A DNA stretch of 64,000 bases from JAJRRS01 sp965230275 (lineage in GTDB: Bacteria > Planctomycetota > Phycisphaerae > Phycisphaerales > Phycisphaeraceae): the NCBI GenBank assembly GCA_965230275.1, contig CBDDKO010000002.1, positions 992,001-1,056,000 of the forward strand, written 5' to 3'. Of this stretch, positions 25,939 through 33,932 are shown in pieces (position 1 is the first letter of the stretch; the number at the start of each line of letters is the position of its first letter). The translations under genes were made by a program, and so were the position numbers. The notes beneath the pieces are model-generated. The model was given only the letters and a program-made list of their open reading frames with translations. It was not told the DNA's origin and searched no databases.

Positions 25939-26907
25939 ATGAAACGCACCTCACTCATCCTCGCAGCACTGACCGCTTCAGCCTGCACACTCCAGGCTTC
26001 CGCAACGCCAGTCACACTCCCATGGGTCGAATCCACCGCATGGGGCACGCCGCAAGCGGTGTTGGTGCAACCAGAGATTAATGGTGATCCGGAAGACCCA
26101 TTTAGTTCCTGGGGCTGGGAGGATACCGTCAACGTCGCCGGCAGTGTAGGTGTCTCGAAGTGGAATCCCGCACTGGGTCAACTTCTTGATGTGCGCGTCG
26201 ATTCCATAGGCAGTGCAAGCTACGCGTGGGATATCACGATCAATGGCATCACTTCCGACTTCTTCGTGGGTTTCGATGCACAAATCGGACTAGCCTCTAC
26301 TGATCCGCTGTGGGATCATGACTCGCCTGTTGTCGGGGCGGAATATAACCTGGTACCCCCAGATGACTCTGACTCAGGGACGCTGGAACTATCCTTTAGC
26401 GAATCGGTTGGTTTCTCTAGCAGCAGTGCAATAGATGACTTCACTGGCCCGGGAATCTACAGCGTGAACCTGACCGGATTCACTCAAACTTATGGTGGCA
26501 CAATCTACGGCCACAACGGGAGTTTCTCCGGCGGCATGAGCGGCATCTACTCCGGCTTCCTATTCGTGCGTTACCTCTTCGAGGTCGACCCGAATGCCTC
26601 GTATATCAATCCGGCGACCGGCGATGTTTACAACGGTGACGCCAATCTGGACGGTTTCGTCGGACTAGACGACCTGGATGCCGTCCTGAACAACTGGAAC
26701 CTGGACGGCTCCGTCGAAGGGCGTACCATCGGCTACAACGAGGGCGACCTGGACGGCGACAACTTCGTCGGGCTTGACGACATGGACATCGTCCTGAATA
26801 ACTGGGGCGCGGGCACCCCGCCGGCGGCATCGACAAGCATCCCCGAACCGGCCACCCTCGGCTTGCTAAGCTTCGCCGCCGCCCTCGGCCTCACACGCCG
26901 ACACTGA
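25939..26907 (+). CDS. PEP-CTERM protein with dockerin-like calcium repeats
   Basis: 322 residues from ATG 25939, preceded by AAAGGGG at a good distance; the open frame extends further upstream but without a start signal. Seen: signal peptide (MKRTSLILAALTASACTLQASA), a beta-rich unknown domain, then two dockerin type I-like repeats, DANLDGFVGLDDLDAVLNNW and DLDGDNFVGLDDMDIVLNNW, and a C-terminal PEP-CTERM signal IPEPATLGLLSFAAALGLTRRH. Calcium-binding repeats before the sorting signal suggest a cell-surface or extracellular matrix protein. No enzymatic motif seen. The gene at 44192 ends with the same repeat-plus-PEP arrangement. Confidence 0.85.
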   Translation: MKRTSLILAALTASACTLQASATPVTLPWVESTAWGTPQAVLVQPEINGDPEDPFSSWGWEDTVNVAGSVGVSKWNPALGQLLDVRVDSIGSASYAWDITINGITSDFFVGFDAQIGLASTDPLWDHDSPVVGAEYNLVPPDDSDSGTLELSFSESVGFSSSSAIDDFTGPGIYSVNLTGFTQTYGGTIYGHNGSFSGGMSGIYSGFLFVRYLFEVDPNASYINPATGDVYNGDANLDGFVGLDDLDAVLNNWNLDGSVEGRTIGYNEGDLDGDNFVGLDDMDIVLNNWGAGTPPAASTSIPEPATLGLLSFAAALGLTRRH

Positions 26908-26953
26908 TCCAACGCCGACCCTGACGGCCGGACATTCTACTTCTGCCCAACTT

Positions 26954-26978
26954 AACCCCCGAGACCTCGGGGGTTTTT
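26954..26978 (+). terminator. Rho-independent terminator
   Basis: AACCCCCGAG and CTCGGGGGTT form a tight stem followed by a T-run, 46 bases after the PEP-CTERM stop. Confidence 0.85.
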
Positions 26979-27270
26979 CCATTGACCAACACACCCCCCT
27001 AATCCGTCTACGTGTCTCTGCGTCTGCTCGCCCTCCGAGATTCCCCCGTTCTCCCCGAATCCCCGTGTATCACCCGGTATCCCCAGATCGCATCGGTGCG
27101 CACAGGCACGTGCCGTTTTCACTCCGCCATCTGCTTATCTCGCCAATCCGCTTAATCCGATTCACCATCGACACCTACGACCGACTCACACAACCCGCCA
27201 ACCGTCTTCGTGCGCACAAACCCGTCCATATCCACATAAGTAGAGCCCCGCTTTGGCCACCGGAAATAGC

Positions 27271-27378
27271 CTTCCGGGGGCCGGGGGCCGGGGGCCGACA
27301 ACCCACTGCCCCCGGATGGATGAGGCCACGCCGATCACTCGGATGGTACGTCTCTCATAACTTCCGGGGGCGGGGGCC
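27271..27378. repeat. G-rich repeat pair (possible G-quadruplex)
   Basis: CTTCCGGGGGCCGGGGG with a third G5 run begins at 27271 and ends CCGACAACC; a related copy at 27359-27388 reads AACTTCCGGGGGCGGGGG then CCGACAACC. The 18-base word AACTTCCGGGGGCGGGGG is identical to 24642-24659 in the leader of the first H-X9-DG gene. Successive runs of five G could form a quadruplex on the + strand. Confidence 0.7.
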
Positions 27379-27619
27379 GACAACCTGCGACGGCACAGTC
27401 CGACTTGTACTGAGTATCCGCTGATTAAAAGGACCGGGACTCACGGGCTGTTCACCTCCCCCACAAGCCCATCCCGCTCCGGCGGGTGGGACGCGGACGG
27501 AGCTGAAACTTGCAAGCGCTGTGCCCCGGTGACTGATGGACCTTCGGCACACAGGCCCGACCCGGTCCCGCTGACCCTGTGGCCGCCGTCACACCCGGAG
27601 CATCGTGGGTTTTTAAGAA

Positions 27620-27733
27620 TTGCTGATTTGTGATTTATGATTTTTGATGTCGCAAGCGTTGACCGACATGTAAAGCCCCGCAGGAGATCAACCGCGACAC
27701 ACATCCTCAATCATACATCTCAAATCATAAATC
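27620..27733. repeat. Inverted repeat with TGATTTATGATTT-type arms
   Basis: Left arm near 27620-27648 holds tandem units (CTGATTTGTGATTTATGATT); right arm near 27705-27733 holds the complement (CAATCATACATCTCAAATCATAAATCC). Loop about 55 bases. Same architecture as the elements near 24.0, 24.2, 33.2 and 49.9 kb but a different unit sequence. Confidence 0.7.
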
Positions 27734-27878
27734 CCAACGCCGGGTCTACGCCATCTGCACCATCTATAGATACGTCTTCGATTCTTGGCGTCCTTCGCGT
27801 CTTGGCGGCTCAATCCGCCTTCTTCCCCAGCAGTTCCCTCATCAGAGCCGGTTTTTGACCCAATCAGCAAGGAAGCAC

Positions 27879-27906
27879 TTGCCGATCGGGCTGATTTTTA
27901 TATAAT
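27879..27906 (+). promoter_or_regulatory. Near-consensus promoter for the second H-X9-DG gene
   Basis: TTGCCG at 27879-27884 and a perfect TATAAT at 27901-27906 with a 16-base spacer, about 115 bases before the ATG at 28021. The arrangement (strong TATAAT, leader over 100 bases) mirrors the first copy at 24571. Confidence 0.55.
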
Positions 27907-28020
27907 TATAGGTGCGTCGGCCTCTCCGGCGGGATGCGGGCTTCATAGTTTTCAGCAGCTGGCCAGCATACCGACGCCCTTCTGGTTCATTGGCTTGTTC
28001 CATATCGTCGAGGATGCATC

Positions 28021-28956
28021 ATGTCACAGACTTTGGCCCGCAAGCACGGTTTCACATTGATCGAACTGCTCGTGGTGATCTCCATCATCGCCCTGCTGAT
28101 CGGCATCCTCCTGCCGGCCCTGGGAGCGGCCCGGCGTTCGGCTCAGGGGCTGGTCTGCCAGACCCACATGAAGAACATCTCCACCGCTCACGTCACCTAC
28201 AGCGTTGACTACGACGGGCTCTGGCCCGGGTGGGCGCGCGTGAAGAATCCCACGATCGATGACTCCGGTGCCTGGGTGCCCTACGCCGACCTGCGCAGCC
28301 CCACCGTGGCCCAGACCGAAGACCTGACAAAGGGGGCGATCTATCCCTACATGCCCGACTTAGAAGTGCTCAAGTGCCCCAGCGATCCGTACTGGCACCT
28401 GAGCAGTGGGTTGAGCTATTCGGTCAGCAACCACATCTACCGACCGCCCACCCGTGACCGCAGCCCCACCAAAGTTGGGGCACCCAACTTCCCGGAAAAC
28501 CCGGCGCAGTATCCCCAGCACAACGTCGAGCCCGGCATCGCCGTGTTCATCCCCGGCACGACCGAACAGATCCGCTTCCCAAACTCGGATAAGTTCGTTC
28601 AGCCGTCCAATCTGATCGCCTTCGTCGATGAGGGCGGCCCGGGCAAGGGGTTGTTCCCCGAAAACCCTAGTGGGAACGATAACACCCAAATCGGTGTCAA
28701 TGATGGGCTGTTCCAAAACCTCTACAGCAACGAACCCGGCGGTAACAACAACTTCGGCTTCACCGACAAAACCAAGTGGTACCACAGTGACGCCGCAGCA
28801 TTCGGCTTTGCCGACGGGCACGGCGAGCTGCGCAAACGCGACGACCAGGAAGTCATCAGCTACTACCTTTTGCAGCAAACCTCAACCGGGCGTTACTTCC
28901 CCTACGGCCGGATCTGGGACCCCGCCGCCCAGGCCCCCGAGATCGCCAGCCGGTAA
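28021..28956 (+). CDS. Prepilin-like protein with H-X9-DG C-terminus (second copy)
   Basis: 311 residues. Seen: short basic leader, HGFTLIELLVVISIIALLIG prepilin signal, ILLPALGAARRSAQ helix continuation, TYSVDYDGLWPGW, and YHSDAAAFGFADGH at the C-terminal end, which satisfies His-X9-Asp-Gly. It is a paralogue of the gene at 24765: the first 60 residues are nearly the same (LLPALGAARR-AQ, then YSVDNDD/YSVDYDG), while the middle differs. The Asp/Tyr-rich middle may carry ligand-binding variation. A stand-alone unit with its own promoter. Confidence 0.85.
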   Translation: MSQTLARKHGFTLIELLVVISIIALLIGILLPALGAARRSAQGLVCQTHMKNISTAHVTYSVDYDGLWPGWARVKNPTIDDSGAWVPYADLRSPTVAQTEDLTKGAIYPYMPDLEVLKCPSDPYWHLSSGLSYSVSNHIYRPPTRDRSPTKVGAPNFPENPAQYPQHNVEPGIAVFIPGTTEQIRFPNSDKFVQPSNLIAFVDEGGPGKGLFPENPSGNDNTQIGVNDGLFQNLYSNEPGGNNNFGFTDKTKWYHSDAAAFGFADGHGELRKRDDQEVISYYLLQQTSTGRYFPYGRIWDPAAQAPEIASR

Positions 28957-29036
28957 TACAGCCTCCGATTTATGATCGCGAATGGCTGATGCAGAATGCA
29001 GGCGTAAGCTATAGGTTTTCGTTGTTAGTCGCCGCC

Positions 29037-30038
29037 ATTCCCGCGTAGGGGCTTTATGCGCCATTTCACCTAACCGCTGGCGCTAACAAGCGTTCGCGCC
29101 CATACTGGTGGACCACTTACTCGACCTTACCGAGAAGGAGTCACCAGCATGGAACGCGAACTGTGGAACATCTTAACGGCCCAACTCACCGTCATGTCAA
29201 CCCTCGTCCGACGCCGGCGGTTTGTGCATCCCACCGCACGCATCCTCCGCGTCTACCTCTGGGCGGTGCTGCACGACCGGCCGGTGTATTGGGCGTGTGA
29301 CCGTCGCCACTGGGTCGGCGTCAAGCCGCCGGCGGCGTTGCCGGATCAGTCGACCATGAGCCGGCGTCTGGCCCGGCCCGAAACCCGTCGGGCACTCGAT
29401 CAACTGATGGATCGACTCGAGCCTCAAACACAACACGCGCTGACCCTGCGTATCGACGGCAAGCCGTTGGCCGTCGCCAAGCACAGCGTCGACCGGCGTG
29501 CGACGATCGGCCGTGGCGCCGGCGGGTTCCAGAAGGGCTACAAACTCCACGCGATTTATGCCGAGAATAACCGCCCCGTCGCCTACCGTGTCGCGCCGAT
29601 GAACGTCGACGAACGCATCGCCGCCAAGCAGATGATCGAACAAGAAGAACTGGGCGAAGGCTACCTGCTGGCCGACGCCAACTACGAGACCAACCCGTTG
29701 TACGACCAGTCCGCCGGGGCGGGGCGCGTCCTGGTGACGCCGCGCCGCTTCCGCCACGCCAAGGGGCTGGGCCAGTCACGCGTGCACAGCCCGCACCGCG
29801 TGGCCATGATCCAGCGGATGCGTGCGCCTTCACCGTTCATCCGCCAACTGCTTAGCACCCGTCGCAGCGTCGAGACGCGCTTCGCCAACCTCTGCAACTT
29901 CGGCGGCGGCCTGACCCACCTGCCGCCGTGGGTGCGTGGCCGCCGTGTCGAGCCTTACGTCACCGCCAAAATCCTGATCCGCCTCGCCCGCGACCATGTT
30001 ATCAGGCAGGGGGTTGCATAAAGCCCGAAGGCGGGAAT
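29037..30038 (+). mobile_element. Complete insertion sequence, about 1.0 kb
   Basis: Bounded by imperfect terminal inverted repeats: left end 29037-29059 begins ATTCCCGC and continues to GGGGCTTTATGC; right end 30016-30038 begins GCATAAAGCCC and ends GGCGGGAAT. About 19 of 23 positions match. The right repeat overlaps the transposase stop codon. No target duplication is obvious by eye. The element carries only the transposase gene. Confidence 0.75.
29149..30021 (+). CDS. DDE transposase (IS4/IS5-like)
   Basis: 290 residues, intact. Seen: N-terminal region with DQSTMSRRL, then the catalytic RNase H-like core: first Asp in LRIDGKPLAV near residue 104, second Asp in LLADANYETNPLY near 178, and a Glu in RRSVETRFANL near 241, spacing typical of IS4/IS5-superfamily DDE enzymes. 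Between them lies GGFQKGYKLHAIY, matching the G-x-K-x-H pattern common in this group. GAGAAGGAG stands before the ATG. Function is cut-and-paste movement of the surrounding element. Exact IS family not determined. Confidence 0.85.
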   Translation: MERELWNILTAQLTVMSTLVRRRRFVHPTARILRVYLWAVLHDRPVYWACDRRHWVGVKPPAALPDQSTMSRRLARPETRRALDQLMDRLEPQTQHALTLRIDGKPLAVAKHSVDRRATIGRGAGGFQKGYKLHAIYAENNRPVAYRVAPMNVDERIAAKQMIEQEELGEGYLLADANYETNPLYDQSAGAGRVLVTPRRFRHAKGLGQSRVHSPHRVAMIQRMRAPSPFIRQLLSTRRSVETRFANLCNFGGGLTHLPPWVRGRRVEPYVTAKILIRLARDHVIRQGVA

Positions 30039-30150
30039 CCAGATGCCCCATCAAATCATACACATGGTTCCCCGCATTTGCGGGCATGACACAATAGAGA
30101 TGCAGCGGTAAGAGAATGCAAATCTATCGATACAATCCGCAGCGATGCAT

Positions 30151-30286
30151 TAGAGCGTTCTCAATCCATTCGTAGCGTATGGGGTGCCACACATTGGCTC
30201 GCAGCAGCAATGTGTGGCGTTGCGAGCACACTTTGCCCTTTGGGACAAAGCGTGTCACCCGCTACAGTTGGATTCATAACGCTCTA
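30151..30286. mobile_element. MITE-like element, copy 1
   Basis: 136 bases with terminal inverted repeats TAGAGCGTTCTCAATCCA and TGGATTCATAACGCTCTA (15 of 18 match). Inside are two hairpins: GCCACACATTG/CAATGTGTGGC (perfect 11 bp) and CACTTTG/CAAAGCGTG. No coding capacity. Ends in TA, which is shared with copy 2, suggesting TA as target. Confidence 0.75.
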
Positions 30287-30421
30287 GAGCGTACTCAATC
30301 CAAACGTATCGCCTATGGGTGGCACATTTTGACCCGAAGGGCAAAATGTGAGTGCAACACACGCTTTGCCGCTTCGCGGACAAAACGTGGCACCCGCTAC
30401 AGTTGGATTGAGTTTGCTCTA
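30285..30421. mobile_element. MITE-like element, copy 2
   Basis: 137 bases directly abutting copy 1 and sharing its TA. Ends TAGAGCGTACTCAATCCAA and TTGGATTGAGTTTGCTCTA (17 of 19 match). Two internal hairpins again: GGCACATTTTG/CAAAATGTGA and ACGCTTTG/CAAAACGTGG. Shares ACCCGCTACAGTTGGATT with copy 1. The ends differ from the adjacent insertion sequence, so its transposase is not the likely mobiliser. Confidence 0.75.
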
Positions 30422-30449
30422 GTAAACAGCGATTAGCAATCAGCAATAC

Positions 30450-31475
30450 TTACCGCCAGACGCGCCACCACTGGTGTTCTTTTTCGACCTCTTCGATCAG
30501 GTAGTCCCACTGGAACGCCGGGCCGGGGTCGATCTTGCGTTTGGTGATGTGGTAGTGTCCGATCAGGCCCTGGAAGTCCTTGAACTGCGCCTCGGTCAGC
30601 TCGCCGTAGATGTGATCGCCGTTCTCGTCCCGCGGGTAGTCCAGCTTGATCTTGGGCAGGACCTTCGTGAGCGTGGCGGTGAGTTTGACGAGCGCCTGGT
30701 ACTGCTCGGGGGTCAGGTCGTACTGGACGACATCGGAGCCATTGATCGTGCCGGGGATCAGCTCGTGGCGGATCGGCCCGGTGGTGAAGCCGGGTGTGCG
30801 GACGCCGCCGTCGCCGCGTGATTCGGGCACGGTGAGCTCGACCGTGCCGTCTTCATGGACGGTGTACCACTTCTTGAGCGTGTCCATCTTGTCTTTGGGG
30901 TAAGCGCCCATGTTGGCGATCTCGATGCCGACCGACCGGTCGTTGGCCGTGCCGGCATGCCAGGCGCGTTCCTTGACGTCGAGCGTCTGGTAGATCGTGC
31001 CGTCGATGTCAAGCATGAAGTGGACGCTGAGCGTGCGGTGATCGTGGAGGATATTGAAGCACTGCTCGCTGGTGCCGCAGACGTCGTAGTGAATCACGAA
31101 CTGATCAACCGTGTCCTGCACCAGGTCGAGCGGCCAGCCGCCGTTCTTGATCTTGTTCACGACCTCCGGGGGGAAGTGCTTGCCCTTGTAGCGGAGGCTG
31201 TAGCGGTTGGGCGAGTCGACGTCGTCCTTGATCATCTCCCACTGGGCGGCATCGTAATCGGGAAAATGCTTCTCGACCCGGTAGGCGTCGTACCCGCCCT
31301 CATCCATCCAGAGCACGACCGGCGTGCCGGTGTGGAACAACTGCCCGGCGACGACGATCTCATCGCCCTTGCGCTTGTTCAGGGTGCCCGGCGAGCTGGC
31401 GCAGCCGACCAATGTGGCCAGAACCAAGGCAAGCAGGACCAGCCGTGGGTAGCCGTGGCAGAGGCGGTGAGTCAT
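30450..31475 (-). CDS. N-acetylmuramoyl-L-alanine amidase (Amidase_2), lipoprotein
   Basis: 341 residues. Seen: signal with lipobox ATLVGC (Cys near residue 25); Amidase_2 core starting QFVIHYDVCGTSEQCFNIL, with first zinc His, SVHFMLDIDGTIYQT, then KERAWHAGTANDRSVGIEI carrying the second His; GLIGHYHIT near the C-terminus may supply the third ligand. It cleaves the bond between MurNAc and the stem peptide of peptidoglycan, here probably at a membrane-anchored position. Its ATG overlaps the stop of the upstream glycosyltransferase by four bases (ATGA), so it is the third gene of a lipB-led operon. Confidence 0.85.
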   Translation of the reverse strand: MTHRLCHGYPRLVLLALVLATLVGCASSPGTLNKRKGDEIVVAGQLFHTGTPVVLWMDEGGYDAYRVEKHFPDYDAAQWEMIKDDVDSPNRYSLRYKGKHFPPEVVNKIKNGGWPLDLVQDTVDQFVIHYDVCGTSEQCFNILHDHRTLSVHFMLDIDGTIYQTLDVKERAWHAGTANDRSVGIEIANMGAYPKDKMDTLKKWYTVHEDGTVELTVPESRGDGGVRTPGFTTGPIRHELIPGTINGSDVVQYDLTPEQYQALVKLTATLTKVLPKIKLDYPRDENGDHIYGELTEAQFKDFQGLIGHYHITKRKIDPGPAFQWDYLIEEVEKEHQWWRVWR

Positions 31476-32968
31476 GTCGAATCTCCGTCGGATAAGGGGT
31501 TATGATCGCTCCGACGGATTATTGCGAAATAATGGGCCAAGGGCAACCCTAAAAGCACCCCATAGACCGGGAGATACTCCACCACGACCAGCCAGCCCGG
31601 GACGCGGTACCCCTCGGGATTCAGGTGGGCGGCGTAGGACAGGCAGATGGTCAGGCTGAAGACCCAGAAGGCCGGGCTGAAGCAGATAGGGGTCAGCGCC
31701 AGGGCCCAGAGCAGGTACCAGGGGTGGACCGTGCTGGATAGCAGGACCGAGGCGAACAGCACCGCCACCCCCAGCCTGGCGGGGTTCGCATGACGGGCAG
31801 AGGCCGACACCACCGCGACCGCGCACAGCAGCAGCACGATCAACTTGTCGAGCAGCGGTTTACTCAGAAGCCAGTGCTCGGTGATGTGGTATACCGAGCC
31901 GTTGAACGCCCACTTGCCGACGAAGGTTCGGCCGGTCTCGATCATGCCCGTGAGCCCGCCCTCCATCATCATGAACGGCAGATACATCAGCCCGGCCGTC
32001 AAGATCGCCGCCCCCGCTGCGCAGGCCACCTGCTTCGGCCGATGACGCAGCAGCACCGTCAGCCCCAGCGCAATCGGCAGCACGACAGGTTTAACCGCAA
32101 CCGCCAAACCGAACGCCGCCCCCGCGCCGACAGCCAATCCCCACCCGCGCCAAGCCGCTTGCGGCTTAGCGGACCCTCGATCACCGGACGGCTGGACCGA
32201 TCGTACCAACCGAGACGCCCACCACAGCGACAACACGAGAAACGCGATCCCGATCGAGTCCTGATGCCCGGACCCGGCGACCTCGCTGATCGCCAGAGGA
32301 TGCCAGGCATACGCGGCCGCCCACCAAGGGCTCTTACCGATATCGCGCAGCCACAATAGAAGCACCGCGATAATGATCATGTCGAACAACACGAACCCGA
32401 ACCGAAACAGCTTGTCGTGGTTCGTGTCCCACCGTTGATACGCCTCCGGGCTCATCGACCACGCACGATCGAACGCCGCGAACACGTACTGGCTGACCGG
32501 CTGATAGATCGTCACCAGGCCCGGGTTGTTCATCCTGTCCGCGATCTGAGGCACGGGCAAGGCCTCCGCCGACATCTCCGCAGGGGCTATTAAATAAGGG
32601 TTATTTCCCCCCCCGAGCACCGCGCCGTCGTGGATGTATCGCCAGATGTCATCGCTGAGCACCGGCTGGGTGACAAAGACCGTGAATAAACGTGCGAGCA
32701 AAGCAAACGTAAGAATCAATAACGCGGCCGAGTGACGAGAATCTTTCCAATCCACACCCTTTAACCGCCATAAAGACATGCTCAAGCAGCCCCAGAATGC
32801 CGCGAACAGAAATAGATAACCCTCGATTACCCGGGGATGGTCTTCGTATGAAACAGGCCAGTTCTGGCTAAGACTAAAGAGCAGTACGAGGTACAAACCA
32901 GCCATTGAAAAGGATCCACCGATCCATGCTTCATAAAGTACTCGACTCTTCTCAGGCGCAGATGTCAT
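31472..32968 (-). CDS. Polytopic membrane glycosyltransferase (GT-C/mannosyltransferase-like)
   Basis: 498 residues from ATG 32968, which overlaps the lipB stop as ATGA. Rich in hydrophobic segments (roughly 10-12 helices). Seen: between the third helix and the next loop VLSDDIWRYIHDG, a short acidic loop motif as in GT-C enzymes that use polyprenyl-phosphate sugars, plus NPYLIAP, YQPVSQYVFA, WHPLAISEVAGSGHQDSIGI and TVHPWYLLWALAL, all typical of DUF2029/mannosyltransferase proteins. Likely adds a sugar from a lipid carrier on the outer face of the inner membrane; acceptor unknown. Confidence 0.78.
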   Translation of the reverse strand: MTSAPEKSRVLYEAWIGGSFSMAGLYLVLLFSLSQNWPVSYEDHPRVIEGYLFLFAAFWGCLSMSLWRLKGVDWKDSRHSAALLILTFALLARLFTVFVTQPVLSDDIWRYIHDGAVLGGGNNPYLIAPAEMSAEALPVPQIADRMNNPGLVTIYQPVSQYVFAAFDRAWSMSPEAYQRWDTNHDKLFRFGFVLFDMIIIAVLLLWLRDIGKSPWWAAAYAWHPLAISEVAGSGHQDSIGIAFLVLSLWWASRLVRSVQPSGDRGSAKPQAAWRGWGLAVGAGAAFGLAVAVKPVVLPIALGLTVLLRHRPKQVACAAGAAILTAGLMYLPFMMMEGGLTGMIETGRTFVGKWAFNGSVYHITEHWLLSKPLLDKLIVLLLCAVAVVSASARHANPARLGVAVLFASVLLSSTVHPWYLLWALALTPICFSPAFWVFSLTICLSYAAHLNPEGYRVPGWLVVVEYLPVYGVLLGLPLAHYFAIIRRSDHNPLSDGDST

Positions 32969-33741
32969 TGTGTATCCCCGGATGTCTGGGCATTGATCGC
33001 AGATGCCAGTGTTTCGATCAACGCTTTCTTGACGCTCTGCATGTCCGGCACATCTTCGCCGAGCAGTTGAGCGAGACTGGTCACCGGCCGGCCGCCCAGC
33101 CCACATGGATCGATCGTCTTGAAGTGATCGAGGTCCGTCGTAACATTCAGCGCCAGGCCGTGCATCGTGGTGTTCTTCCGCACACGCACACCCATGGCAC
33201 AGATCTTAGATAAGGGTTCAGGGATCAGGGATCGGGGACCAGGGTTTTGATCCGCCTGATCCCTGTGCCCTGATCCCTGTTCCCTACTCGCCACCCACAC
33301 CCCCGTCGCATCGTCATCGCGCACGCCTTGAACACCAAAGTGGGCGAGCGCATCAATCACGACATGCTCCAGCAGCCGCATATAGCTGGACAGGTTCAGG
33401 CCCAGCGGGTTTAGCCGGAGGATGGGGTAAGCGACGAGTTGGCCCGGGCCGTGGTAGGTGATGTCGCCGCCGCGGTCGGTGACCTGGACGTCGATGCCCA
33501 GGGCGTCGAGCCTGTCCTGCGGGGCCAGCAGATTGTCCCAGGCCCCCTGGCGGTGGGTGATGGTGATCACCGGGTCGTGCTCGACCAGAAGCAGACAGCC
33601 CCCGGAAGTATCCCCTGAAGCATCCGCCCCGGGCACGTCAGCAACGTAGGTCTCCTGAGACACGGCCAGGTTCACCTCACGCTGGACCGCCAGGGCCCTT
33701 GCGTACGGCATGCGTCCTAAATCCTGCACTTGTAGCGTCAT
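32965..33741 (-). CDS. lipB: Lipoyl(octanoyl) transferase with repeat-derived insertion
   Basis: 258 residues. Transfers octanoyl from acyl-carrier protein to lipoyl domains of 2-oxoacid dehydrogenases. Seen: RGGDITYHGPGQLVAYPIL near residues 91-110 (family signature), KICAMGVRVRKNTTMHGLALNV with the active Lys, and DPCGLGGRPVTSL with the catalytic Cys. Between TGVWV and the active Lys, where most LipB proteins have only a few residues, lie about 26 extra residues (152-177) encoded by an AGGGATC-type inverted repeat at 33213-33286. The frame is kept and the essential motifs are intact. First gene of a three-gene overlapping operon. Confidence 0.92.
   Translation of the reverse strand: MTLQVQDLGRMPYARALAVQREVNLAVSQETYVADVPGADASGDTSGGCLLLVEHDPVITITHRQGAWDNLLAPQDRLDALGIDVQVTDRGGDITYHGPGQLVAYPILRLNPLGLNLSSYMRLLEHVVIDALAHFGVQGVRDDDATGVWVASREQGSGHRDQADQNPGPRSLIPEPLSKICAMGVRVRKNTTMHGLALNVTTDLDHFKTIDPCGLGGRPVTSLAQLLGEDVPDMQSVKKALIETLASAINAQTSGDTQ
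33213..33286. repeat. AGGGATC-type inverted repeat inside lipB
   Basis: Left arm AGGGTTCAGGGATCAGGG then ATCGGGG; right arm GCCTGATCCCTGTGCCCTG then ATCCCTGTTCCCT, the reverse complement in tandem-unit form. Loop about 10 bases. The unit matches the elements at 49854 and 50243. Confidence 0.85.
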
Positions 33742-33932
33742 GCCCGATCCCTGGTCGCTCGTCCTGCTGATCCGTCCGGGCGGTGCCCGTGGCGGCGATT
33801 CTGGCGAATGTCGTGTAAATCCCTATCATACTCAACCCAGCGGCCCGAACGCATCGGCCACCAAACCCAACCCCCCGCCCCACCCTAGGCCCGCGAATCC
33901 CGACACACGCATCCTGATACCCGACCAGCACC

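Larger units (their letters stand above)
26979..27878. other. Repeat-rich non-coding region
   Basis: About 0.9 kb without a convincing gene. It contains C-rich degenerate runs near 27040-27080, G-rich repeats at 27271-27297 and 27359-27378, a GC hairpin near 27468-27490, an inverted repeat of ATTTATGATT-type units at 27620-27733, and CTTGGCG-type units near 27793-27820. Open frames here (for example 27065-27424) have no domain, ribosome site or normal codon pattern. It reads as a landing zone for repeats. Confidence 0.55.

Noticed and set aside
27065..27424. 119-codon open frame in the repeat-rich region
   Set aside because: Runs through the G-rich repeats, has no ribosome site or domain, and its composition follows the repeats.
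30179..30436. 85-residue open frame across the MITE-like pair
   Set aside because: Its coding potential follows from the two repeated elements; the translation repeats (TRYSWI twice) only because the DNA does.
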